This document shows positions 1 through 4,866 of a stretch of 9,465 bases of DNA, piece after piece (position 1 is the first letter of the stretch; every line of letters starts with the position of its first letter). The notes under the pieces were generated by a model. That model was not told the origin of the DNA. It ran no database searches and worked only from the letters and a program-made list of their open reading frames with translations. The stretch comes from Actinomycetales bacterium (lineage in GTDB: Bacteria; Actinomycetota; Actinomycetes; Actinomycetales; Actinomycetaceae). The DNA is taken from NCBI GenBank assembly GCA_022838965.1, contig JALHDK010000147.1:1-9465 (forward strand). Direction: 5' to 3'. The translations under genes were made by a program, and so were the position numbers.

Positions 1-48
1 AACCAGGAGGTGATCACCCACCCCGACCTGCCCGCACTCACCGCCTGA
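1..48 (+). CDS. C-terminal tail of an unknown protein (partial)
   Basis: An open frame enters from the left edge and ends at TGA 46-48; it encodes only 15 residues ending in HPDLPALTA. This is too short to identify a family. It is inferred from position: it would end about 60 bp before the first att-like module, so it may be the last gene of another cassette further left. The other frames here are no better, so this is a tentative call. Confidence 0.3.
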   Translation, partial: NQEVITHPDLPALTA

Positions 49-161
49 ACCACAAACAGAAGGATCACCCAATACACCACCCCAATGGACTTGACCGGGA
101 CACCCTCGGTGACCTGCATAGATAGACGCTGGACGACACCCGCGGACACTGGTCAACGCAA

Positions 162-215
162 TTGGAAAAGCGTGTTGGGTGCAAGCCCTCGGGGTTTCGA
201 ATCCCCCATCCTCCG
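162..215 (+). pseudogene. tRNA-Ser(GGA) 3' half, att core copy 1
   Basis: From the anticodon loop (TTGGA, anticodon GGA) to the discriminator base this matches a tRNA-Ser: 3' anticodon stem GCGTG, long variable arm, T arm with TTCGAAT, and 3' acceptor strand ATCCTCC followed by G. The matching 5' acceptor strand, D arm and 5' anticodon half are missing, so it cannot be a working tRNA. Compared with copy 2 it has an extra A in the anticodon loop and a G-to-T change in the T stem that breaks a conserved pair. It is best explained as the core left by integration at the 3' end of a tRNA-Ser gene that lies outside the window. Confidence 0.8.
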
Positions 216-297
216 CTCAGAGGCGGGCCCGTGACCTGCGGTGATGCAGGAGAGGGCCCTTCGGCTGCCTTGGCGGGATGGCCGCCTGCAACAGAGC

Positions 298-321
298 GGT
301 TGCAGTTGCGGTTGCAGTTGC
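298..321 (+). repeat. Right-arm 12-bp direct repeats (module 1)
   Basis: Two perfect tandem copies of GGTTGCAGTTGC (298-309 and 310-321) begin 83 bp after the tRNA fragment. The same pair, diverged at two positions, sits 85 bp after the second tRNA fragment. Length, tandem pairing and fixed distance from the core fit arm-type binding sites of a tyrosine integrase; that role is inferred. Confidence 0.6.
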
Positions 322-473
322 AGAAGGGCGTGTTGCCACGAGCGGGTTGGCCGACGTCCGGCGGCGGCGGTGGCCAACAGAACCCGTCCTGCCGCAACAG
401 TTGCTCGGCCCAGAACCTGCCATCGTCCGCGGGGCGGCCGGTGGTCGGTGGCCGGTGGCCGAGGGGTGCTGCA

Positions 474-526
474 TGTTCGAAACACCGATCTGTTCATTCC
501 ATCTGAACAGTGATACATTCTGAACA
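474..526 (+). promoter_or_regulatory. abiE promoter with nested symmetric operator; leaderless start
   Basis: Four half-sites share one centre at base 500. The inner pair is CTGTTCA (490-496) and TGAACAG (504-510), perfect over 7 bp; the outer pair is TGTTCG (474-479) and TGAACA (521-526). Successive half-sites on each side are 17 bp apart. A TAnnnT -10 box (TACATT, 514-519) lies six bases before the ATG and there is no Shine-Dalgarno, so transcription probably starts at or next to the ATG. The half-sites overlap the -35 region, flank the -10 box and cover the start point. AbiEi proteins are known to repress their own promoter by binding inverted repeats; that AbiEi binds here is inferred. 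Confidence 0.65.
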
Positions 527-1524
527 TGACCGACTGGCAGGACATGGCATGCGCTGACGTTGCAGAGGTGCTGCGGCGTGCTGGCCTACAGGTCCATGCC
601 TCGGATGGCGAGCTTGAGGTTGCGCTCGACGGCTGTCCTCCCCACACCTTCCGTCCCGTGGTCCTGAACCGGGAGCTGACCGCGCCGATGGCGGCCCAGC
701 TTGCGGCGAGTGAGGGCGACGTCGTGGTGGCGCGCTTCGTCAATGACCTGGCAGCTGACGTGCTGCGGGCACGCGGGATCGACTTCGCGGACCGTGCGGG
801 TAACGTCCACCTCCGACGCCCCGGCTTCCTCATCGACGTCCGGGGCCGACGGCGTCCGGAGCGCGCCGCCCCTGTCCACACCCGAGACGAACCTCCGCTC
901 GTGGACGCGCCTGCGTCTTCGCTCAAGGTCACGTTCGCGCTGGTGTGCCGCCCCGAATTGGCGGCGGCCCCGATGAGGGAGATTGCGACCGCAGCCGGAA
1001 CCTCGTTGGGAAGCGTGCCCCGCGCGATCGAGTCGCTGGAAGCCGGCGGCTTCCTGCTCCGCCGGGACAGGTCCGAGCGGAAACTGATCCGGCGGGAGGA
1101 ACTCGCCGCCCTGTGGGCCGAGGTCTTCGCGACCAGGCTGCGACCGCGGTTGCGGGGCTCGTACTTCACCCCCAACGACCCCCGGTGGTGGGAGGGTGTG
1201 ACCGTCGAAGAGGGTCTGGCGTTCAGTGGCGAGGTCGGGGCGTGGCTGCTGGACCGTTACCTCCGGCCGTCAGGAGCGCTCGCCTACGTGACGCGGGACC
1301 CGCTTCTGGTGGCGGCACGTCGCCAGCTCCGGCCGGATCCCGCCGCCGGCACAGTGGAGATCCGGGAACAGTTCTGGCACTTCGAGTGGGAGCCGGGCCC
1401 ACCGTCCGCCCCACCCCTGCTGGTATACGCGGACCTCATCGCCACCGCGGAGCCCCGGCTCGTCGAGGCCGCCCACCACCTCCGGGAAGAGAACGATGAA
1501 CTACGACGCCTCCTCCATCCCTGA
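526..1524 (+). CDS. abiEi: AbiEi-family antitoxin and autorepressor (type IV TA)
   Basis: This 332-residue protein is the expected antitoxin of the AbiE system. Residues 71-109 (including FADRAGNVHLRRPG) match the conserved N-terminal part of this family. Residues 130-180 form a winged helix-turn-helix (MREIATAAGTSLGSVPRAIESLEAGGFL). The C-terminal part ends in LLVYADLIATAEPRLVEAA (298-316), a typical AbiEi ending. In the family, the antitoxin represses the operon and counteracts the toxin without forming a stable complex with it. The ATG at 526 is chosen because a -10 box lies six bases upstream (leaderless); an in-frame ATG at 544 is the alternative. It overlaps abiEii by 29 bp, so the two are an operon, regulated through the operator centred on base 500. 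Confidence 0.85.
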   Translation: MTDWQDMACADVAEVLRRAGLQVHASDGELEVALDGCPPHTFRPVVLNRELTAPMAAQLAASEGDVVVARFVNDLAADVLRARGIDFADRAGNVHLRRPGFLIDVRGRRRPERAAPVHTRDEPPLVDAPASSLKVTFALVCRPELAAAPMREIATAAGTSLGSVPRAIESLEAGGFLLRRDRSERKLIRREELAALWAEVFATRLRPRLRGSYFTPNDPRWWEGVTVEEGLAFSGEVGAWLLDRYLRPSGALAYVTRDPLLVAARRQLRPDPAAGTVEIREQFWHFEWEPGPPSAPPLLVYADLIATAEPRLVEAAHHLREENDELRRLLHP

Positions 1525-2296
1525 GCTCGACCTCCACGGGCGTGTCCTGGCCGAACTCACGGCCGCTGCGGCCGAGCGGGGAGTCAGCCTCCTGGTGATC
1601 GGGGCGGCGGCCCGGGACATCCTGATGACGTGCTTCGGACTCGAGCTCGGGCGGGCCACCCGCGATCTCGACGTCGCGGTCGCGGTGTCATCCATGGCCC
1701 AGTTCGAGGGTCTCCTCAGCGCATTTCCGCGCGCGGTCCGGCGCGGATCCCACTCGATCATTGTCGAGGGACTCGAGGTTGATGTGGTTCCATTCGGGGG
1801 CGTCGAGTCCCTGAGCCGGCGGATCGCGTTCCCGGATGGCTTCGAGCTGGACGTCCTCGGAGTCGCCGAGGCGCTGGGGGCGGCCATCCGGGTGTCACTG
1901 CCGCACGGCGTCACAGTCCGTGTCCCCACGTTCGCCGCCCAGGCCGTCCTCAAGCTGTTCGCGTGGCGTGATCGCAGGTTCGCCACGAGCAAGGACGCGA
2001 TTGACCTGCGGACCATCCTCGGCACCGGATGGTCCGGTGGCGAGCTCGACCGGCTCTACTCGGAGGAATGGGAGACGGTCGAGAGGTGGGGCGGCGACGT
2101 CGTCGCCGCCAGCGCCGCCGTCCTCGGACGTGAGGGGGCTGCCCTCCTCGAACCCGCAGGCCGGGCAGAGGTACTCGGGATACTCCGGGACGCCCACCTC
2201 ATGGAGGCTCTCGCCGGGACCGCGGGCAGCATGGCAGCGGAGTTCCTGCTCCAGCTCGAGGCGTACCGTGACGGGTTCTCCTCGTTCACCGCCTAA
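1496..2296 (+). CDS. abiEii: AbiEii-family nucleotidyltransferase toxin
   Basis: This 266-residue protein is the toxin partner of AbiEi. Nucleotidyltransferase motifs are visible: GAAARD (36-41), then T55-R-D57-L-D59 as the metal-binding pair, and D96 in LEVDVVPF as the likely third acidic residue. The later motifs K153...R158 and SKDAIDLRTIL (165-175) are typical of the AbiEii/MenT group. Family members transfer nucleotides and block growth or phage multiplication; the mycobacterial MenT toxins modify tRNA 3' ends. The substrate here cannot be read from sequence. The start ATG has a GGAAG ribosome site at 1485-1489 and lies inside the end of abiEi. All key residues look intact, so it is probably functional. 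Confidence 0.85.
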   Translation: MNYDASSIPELDLHGRVLAELTAAAAERGVSLLVIGAAARDILMTCFGLELGRATRDLDVAVAVSSMAQFEGLLSAFPRAVRRGSHSIIVEGLEVDVVPFGGVESLSRRIAFPDGFELDVLGVAEALGAAIRVSLPHGVTVRVPTFAAQAVLKLFAWRDRRFATSKDAIDLRTILGTGWSGGELDRLYSEEWETVERWGGDVVAASAAVLGREGAALLEPAGRAEVLGILRDAHLMEALAGTAGSMAAEFLLQLEAYRDGFSSFTA

Positions 2297-2415
2297 GCTC
2301 TGGCATTCCACACGTACGTCACGACCATCGCGTTGTCGGTTCTCTTTGCCTTGGTGGGCAATGGGGTGCCCGGCCCGTTGCGCCCAGCGCACGAGTGTCG
2401 CCCTCGACGGTGATC

Positions 2416-2445
2416 CCCAGATCCACTCGCGGCACGCGAGCTGGG
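2416..2445 (+). repeat. Inverted repeat near the left arm of module 2
   Basis: CTCGCG (2426-2431) and CGCGAG (2435-2440) enclose a 3-base loop. Outside them CCCAG (2416-2420) pairs with CTGGG (2441-2445), leaving five bases bulged on the left. A related GC palindrome (4180-4190) sits in the same place before the third left arm, and both follow CCAGATC. So it belongs to the att module rather than being a dedicated abiE terminator; no T tract follows. Confidence 0.45.
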
Positions 2446-2459
2446 TCGCGGCCGGCACC

Positions 2460-2483
2460 GGTTGCAGTTTCGGTTGCAGTTCC
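2460..2483 (+). repeat. Left-arm 12-bp direct repeats (module 2)
   Basis: GGTTGCAGTTTC (2460-2471) is followed at once by GGTTGCAGTTCC (2472-2483), about 100 bp before the tRNA core. The unit and orientation match the right-arm pair, which supports integrase arm-type sites on both sides of the core. Confidence 0.6.
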
Positions 2484-2586
2484 CTCTTGTTCGCCGACGT
2501 CGATCGCCGTCGGTCCTTGTCGGCCGACCCGTGCTGACCTGCACAGATAGACGTCGAGCGACCCCCTCGAACATTGGAACACGCAA

Positions 2587-2639
2587 TTGGAAAGCGTGTT
2601 GGGTGCAAGCCCTCGGGGGTTCGAATCCCCCATCCTCCG
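2587..2639 (+). pseudogene. tRNA-Ser(GGA) 3' half, att core copy 2
   Basis: This is the cleaner copy of the tRNA-Ser 3' half: anticodon loop TTGGAAA, variable arm, intact T stem GGGGG/CCCCC around TTCGAAT, and acceptor 3' strand ATCCTCC plus G. No 5' half precedes it. The identity shared with copy 1 begins at ACGCAATTGG (2581) and runs through TCAGAG (2646). CACGC just upstream could pair with GCGTG, but around a 9-base loop rather than the normal 7, so this is a core sequence and not a gene. Confidence 0.85.
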
Positions 2640-2723
2640 CTCAGAGACGGTCCCGTGACCTGCGGTGATGCAGGAGACGGGCCCTTCGGTTGTCCTTGGC
2701 ATGGATGGCGGCCTGCAACAGCC

Positions 2724-2747
2724 GGCTGCAGTTGCGGTAGCAGTTGC
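2724..2747 (+). repeat. Right-arm 12-bp direct repeats (module 2)
   Basis: GGCTGCAGTTGC (2724-2735) and GGTAGCAGTTGC (2736-2747) correspond to the perfect pair at 298-321, with one change in each unit. They lie 85 bp after the tRNA fragment, against 83 bp in module 1. Confidence 0.55.
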
Positions 2748-3046
2748 AGAAGGCGGGGTTGCCACAAGCGCGGTGTCCGGCGGCTCGGCCAGTCGAATCA
2801 GTTCTGTCACGGCAGCTGCTTGCCCGGAACCTGGCGGCGGTCTGGTGGTTCGCCAGCCACCGGCGCCTTCCTTTGACCGCCGGATCTCGACGGGACGGCG
2901 GCCTTGAGGGACGGACGAAAGGGGAGCAGTACCGCAGGTCCTGCGTGTGACAATGGAACGGGAGGGCACCCTGGGCTGTGGGTCCGAGTCAGTGAACACA
3001 ACGGAACCCCGGACGCCACCGGGATACCGAACGACGGGGATGACCG

Positions 3047-3541
3047 ATGACGGTGGTGCGTGACGACGTCGTCACCTCCGTAGCGCCGTCGAGGCTTGCG
3101 GTGGTCGTCCGGGTCGTACCCGTGTTGGTCATGGTGGCCGCCGCCGGGGGTGGTGTGCTGCTCGCCGGGTGCAGCGCGATGGGCGGATTCGGCCTGCCGA
3201 GCGTTCCGCCCGGCTCGATCCCGGGACCACGGGAGGTGCTCGTCGGGACATTGCACGTGGAGGACAACGGGTGCTTCACCTGGTCCGGTGACGGGCCGGA
3301 ACGCCGCTGGGTCATCTGGCCCCCCAACGCCGAACAGGATGACGTGTTCGTTCATCTCGGTGACGGTGCGGCGGTGACCGACGGAGACACCCTGACCGGG
3401 ACGGGCATCCGTGCCGACGCGGACGTCCTGCCGGCGTGGGACAACAGAGGCAGCCAGCTCGGCGCGCACGGCCGGTTCTGTGACGCCGACGACCGCGGCA
3501 TCGTCGTGTTCGACGAGGTCGAGAGGGCGGACAGCGAATAG
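3047..3541 (+). CDS. Predicted small lipoprotein, unknown function
   Basis: I do not recognise the family. The 164-residue product starts with a short charged stretch, then a hydrophobic segment (about 17-40) ending in the lipobox LAGC with Cys42 as the expected lipidated residue. It should therefore be anchored on the outer face of the membrane. The mature part begins with a Gly/Pro-rich linker (45-62), followed by about 100 acidic residues likely rich in beta strands. These include NGCFTW (75-80) and GRFCDAD (142-148), whose cysteines Cys76 and Cys145 could form a disulphide. The ATG at 3047 has a GGGGA ribosome site at 3036-3040. It is the first gene of cassette B, with 64 bp to the next gene, and could be cargo unrelated to the toxin-antitoxin pair. 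Confidence 0.65.
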   Translation: MTVVRDDVVTSVAPSRLAVVVRVVPVLVMVAAAGGGVLLAGCSAMGGFGLPSVPPGSIPGPREVLVGTLHVEDNGCFTWSGDGPERRWVIWPPNAEQDDVFVHLGDGAAVTDGDTLTGTGIRADADVLPAWDNRGSQLGAHGRFCDADDRGIVVFDEVERADSE

Positions 3542-3605
3542 GGGCTGGCGACGCGTGTCACGGATTGCCACTCCGTAGTACGCCGTCGAACACTGGGGTT
3601 CGTGG

Positions 3606-3926
3606 GTGAGGACCTCCATCTGGGACGCCGAGTCTGCCGCGTACATCCGCTCGCGGCCTGACCGCTACCCGGGCGGGCGGGCGATCGAACCGGAGTGGAC
3701 GCAGGAGGCGCTGGACGACGTCGACCTGGTCGCGTTCGAGCCAGACCCGAAGTCGCGGATGGGTGCCTCACGATTCAGCGGTCACTCGGAAGGGGCCGGT
3801 CGGGTGCTGGTGGTCATCGCGTTCAGGGACGCTGATGGCGACCTCCACGGCATCTACGCCTGGCCCGCCACGGGGGCCGACCTGACGTTCTACCTGGAAG
3901 GGATCACTGATGGCGAAGACGATTGA
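3606..3926 (+). CDS. BrnT-like toxin of a type II TA pair
   Basis: This is a 106-residue protein starting at GTG 3606. The region from VAFEPDPKSRMGASRFSGHS (42-61) through GRVLVVIAFRDADG (65-78) to HGIYAWPATGADLTFYLEG (81-99) follows the BrnT pattern: a DP...R segment, a central strand pair, then an Ala-rich segment and final helix. BrnT proteins are ribonuclease toxins with a RelE-like fold. The match is by pattern and is distant, so BrnT-like is a moderate-confidence call. It overlaps by 17 bp a downstream ribbon-helix-helix gene; toxin-before-antitoxin is the brnTA order. I find no clear ribosome site or promoter before the GTG, so the start is uncertain. Confidence 0.6.
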   Translation: MRTSIWDAESAAYIRSRPDRYPGGRAIEPEWTQEALDDVDLVAFEPDPKSRMGASRFSGHSEGAGRVLVVIAFRDADGDLHGIYAWPATGADLTFYLEGITDGEDD

Positions 3927-4161
3927 TCCGGCACTGGCCGCCCGCGTGCGGGAGGAGTCCGAGCAGACCAGGGATGCTCCGTTCCCTCCCGGGGTTGTTC
4001 CGACCCGGCCGAACAGGCTGCGTACCAAGGTGTACTCGGTGCGGCTGAGTGCGGAGGAACAGGCGCGGGTGCAACGCGTCGCGGATGCGAAACACCTGCC
4101 CGCCTCCACCCTGGTGCGATCCTGGATCCTGGAGCGGTTGGACCAGGAAAAGTCCGCCTGA
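3910..4161 (+). CDS. Ribbon-helix-helix antitoxin (CopG/BrnA-like)
   Basis: This 83-residue protein has a ribbon-helix-helix domain in its second half. VYSVRL (41-46) is the DNA-contacting strand, SAEEQARVQRVADAKH (47-62) is helix 1, and LPASTLVRSWILERLDQE (63-80) is helix 2. Residues 1-40 (Pro/Arg-rich, low complexity) are a likely toxin-wrapping extension. Antitoxins of this type bind and neutralise the toxin and repress the operon as dimers. The ATG is preceded by AAGG (3898-3901) at good spacing and lies inside the end of the BrnT-like gene, so the two are co-translated. The partner is inferred from overlap and family habit. Confidence 0.75.
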   Translation: MAKTIDPALAARVREESEQTRDAPFPPGVVPTRPNRLRTKVYSVRLSAEEQARVQRVADAKHLPASTLVRSWILERLDQEKSA

Positions 4162-4170
4162 GAATCACTC

Positions 4171-4316
4171 CAGATCACGCCGCGGCGCGGACGGCGTCAT
4201 CCGTGGCGAACTTCAGGTTCGGGAGCGGTTGCAGTTTGGGTTGCAGTTCCCTCGTGTTCGCCGACGTCGATCACTGTCGGTCGTTGTCGACCCCCGGCCG
4301 TGACCTGCACTGATAG
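4171..4316 (+). other. Decayed left arm of a third att-like module
   Basis: This lies in the 310-bp gene-free stretch 4162-4471. It aligns with the left part of module 2: CCAGATC, a GC palindrome (4180-4190), two 12-bp repeats (4227-4250), a stretch matching 2484-2533 with CCGACGTCGATC, and GTGACCTGCACTGAT (4300-4314). No tRNA-Ser fragment follows where the core should be. Bases 4317-4459 hold only a weak GGGGC/GCCCC inverted repeat (4370-4374 and 4386-4390). This is a relic boundary of cassette B. Confidence 0.6.
4227..4250 (+). repeat. Left-arm 12-bp direct repeats (third module)
   Basis: GGTTGCAGTTTG (4227-4238) and GGTTGCAGTTCC (4239-4250) match the pair at 2460-2483 at all but one position, followed in both cases by CTC. 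This is the third pair of left or right arm repeats with intact units. Confidence 0.6.
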
Positions 4317-4459
4317 ACGTCCGTCGGGCACCCGAACGAGACCGCAGAAACTGGGACGCCATCCACACCGGGGCCGAGAACCTCTGCCCCAGCTTCCAGT
4401 CTCTGCAACGGGCACCGACTGAGTCCGATCTACAGCTGGGCCGGCAGTGGAGCGTCCCC

Positions 4460-4471
4460 TACTCTTGAGTC
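4460..4471 (+). promoter_or_regulatory. Likely -10 box of a leaderless MNT gene
   Basis: TACTCT (4460-4465) fits TAnnnT and lies six bases before the ATG at 4472, the same spacing as at abiEi. No ribosome site is present. The -35 region is unremarkable. Confidence 0.4.
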
Positions 4472-4645
4472 ATGACCGGGGCTACGTCCGAGAGCATCGC
4501 GCTGCGTGCGGCCGTCGCCGCTCAGCGTGGCGCCATGGACGCGATCCTCGCCCGTTACGGGGCGGTCAATCCTCGCCTGTTCGGTTGCGTTGCCCGGGGC
4601 GACGCGACCAGCACCAGCGACGTGGATCTTCTGGTGGCAGTGTGA
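4472..4645 (+). pseudogene. Truncated MntA-type minimal nucleotidyltransferase
   Basis: The frame encodes 57 residues: a first helix, then FGCVARGDATSTSDVDLLVAV and a stop. That is the start of an MNT domain. MntA antitoxins carry GSx10DxD; here it is G38-C39, ten residues, then D50-V-D52, so the conserved Ser is Cys. The protein ends right after the DxD strand, losing about half of the domain including the rest of the fold. In the family MntA AMP-modifies and silences the HepT toxin; this remnant is very unlikely to do so. The ending GTGTGA overlaps the GTG start of the next remnant, consistent with an internal deletion that removed the 3' part of mntA. Confidence 0.7.
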
Positions 4646-4854
4646 CCCGTCCCAATCAGGAGCGGTTCTCCGACATCGTCAGCGCGATCGAGCGCTGCCA
4701 AAGCTATGCACCGCACCTGCGATCAGGGGAGTTCGCCGCGATGGCCTACGACGCCGTGCTGCGCAACCTGGCCGTCATCGGTGAAGCGGTATGCTCCCTC
4801 CCCTCTGAGACTCGTGCCCGGATGCCCGAAGGCCGGCTCGCTCGTCTCAGCTGA
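4642..4854 (+). pseudogene. Truncated HepT-like HEPN toxin
   Basis: The 70 residues from GTG 4642 match the N-terminal part of HepT: DIVSAIERCQSYAP (11-24), then AYDAVLRNLAVIGEAVCSLPSETRARMPE (35-63), a hallmark of the family. HepT is normally roughly 110-140 residues and has an Rx4-6H RNase motif in its C-terminal half. Here the frame runs into GRLARLS and stops before that motif, directly against the next gene. The toxin is therefore expected to be catalytically dead. With the MNT remnant it forms a decayed MntA/HepT locus whose order (antitoxin first) is normal. Confidence 0.7.
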
Positions 4855-4866
4855 ATGGAGAGCCCT

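Larger units (their letters stand above)
109..425 (+). other. Att-like module 1 (core plus right arm; left arm incomplete)
   Basis: This fills most of the gene-free stretch 49-525. In order it holds a GTGACCTGC motif (109-123), a tRNA-Ser 3' fragment (162-215), a second GTGACCTGC motif (231-245) and two 12-bp direct repeats (298-321). A less conserved tail to about 425 still aligns with module 2 at 2750-2846. The arm repeats that lie left of the core in module 2 are absent here, so this copy has core and right arm but only part of the left arm. The layout is that of a tyrosine-integrase attachment site; no integrase is nearby. I see no gene in 49-525: the open frames there come from this repeat and match nothing I recognise. 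Confidence 0.65.
156..2580 (+). mobile_element. Cassette A: att-bounded element carrying AbiE
   Basis: The unit runs from one tRNA-Ser core to the next: core 1, right arm, abiEi-abiEii, left arm. At about 2.4 kb it encodes only the toxin-antitoxin operon and no recombinase, excisionase or replication gene. It therefore looks like a cis-mobilisable or satellite element that would need an integrase supplied in trans. The boundaries are set by the repeated cores (156 and 2581) and the mobility is inferred. A deletion derivative of a once larger integrative element would look the same. Confidence 0.5.
2410..2846 (+). other. Att-like module 2 (complete arm-core-arm layout)
   Basis: This fills most of the gene-free stretch 2297-3046. 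From left to right: GC hairpin; two 12-bp repeats (2460-2483); a GTGACCTGC-type motif (2534-2548); a tRNA-Ser 3' fragment (2587-2639); the same motif again (2655-2669); two 12-bp repeats (2724-2747); and a tail aligning with module 1 to about 2846. The left part aligns with 4171-4316 and the right part with 156-425, so this copy joins both halves as an attP or a junction between tandem elements would. Bases 2297-2409 show nothing I recognise; 2847-3046 holds only a short GCAGG/CCTGC palindrome at 2934-2944. Confidence 0.7.
2581..4316 (+). mobile_element. Cassette B: att-bounded element with lipoprotein and BrnT-like TA
   Basis: From core 2 the unit holds a right arm, three small genes (3047-4161) and a left arm with GTGACCTGC motif (to about 4316). 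It has the same order as cassette A but unrelated cargo and no recombinase. The tRNA core expected after the left arm is not recognisable, so this end has decayed or been deleted and the element is probably fixed in place. Its status as an element rests on the shared arms; mobility is inferred. Confidence 0.45.

Noticed and set aside
162..523. Plus-strand frames of 81-114 residues across att module 1
   Set aside because: They are translated tRNA fragment and arm repeats; the equivalent frames in module 2 are not preserved.
2416..2445. Intrinsic terminator of the abiE operon
   Set aside because: The hairpin has no T tract, lies 120 bp after the stop, and a related palindrome recurs in the third module, so it belongs to the repeat.
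2581..2639. A complete tRNA-Ser gene
   Set aside because: No 5' acceptor strand or D arm exists upstream, and the apparent anticodon stem would need a 9-base loop.
298..2747. CRISPR array from the GGTTGCAGTT repeats
   Set aside because: The units are 12 bp in immediate tandem with no spacers, and the pairs lie far apart beside tRNA fragments.
1895..2999. Long minus-strand open frames (1895-2767 and 2319-2999)
   Set aside because: They run antisense through abiEii and then through the att module; the frames are long because of high GC and repeat content, and the translations match no family.
2953..3063. 36-residue frame before the lipoprotein, possible leader peptide
   Set aside because: It has no ribosome site, overlaps the lipoprotein start and has no recognisable feature.
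3541..3605. Promoter for the BrnT-like gene
   Set aside because: No TAnnnT box at leaderless spacing and no convincing -35/-10 pair was found; the inverted or direct repeats expected of an operator are also not evident.
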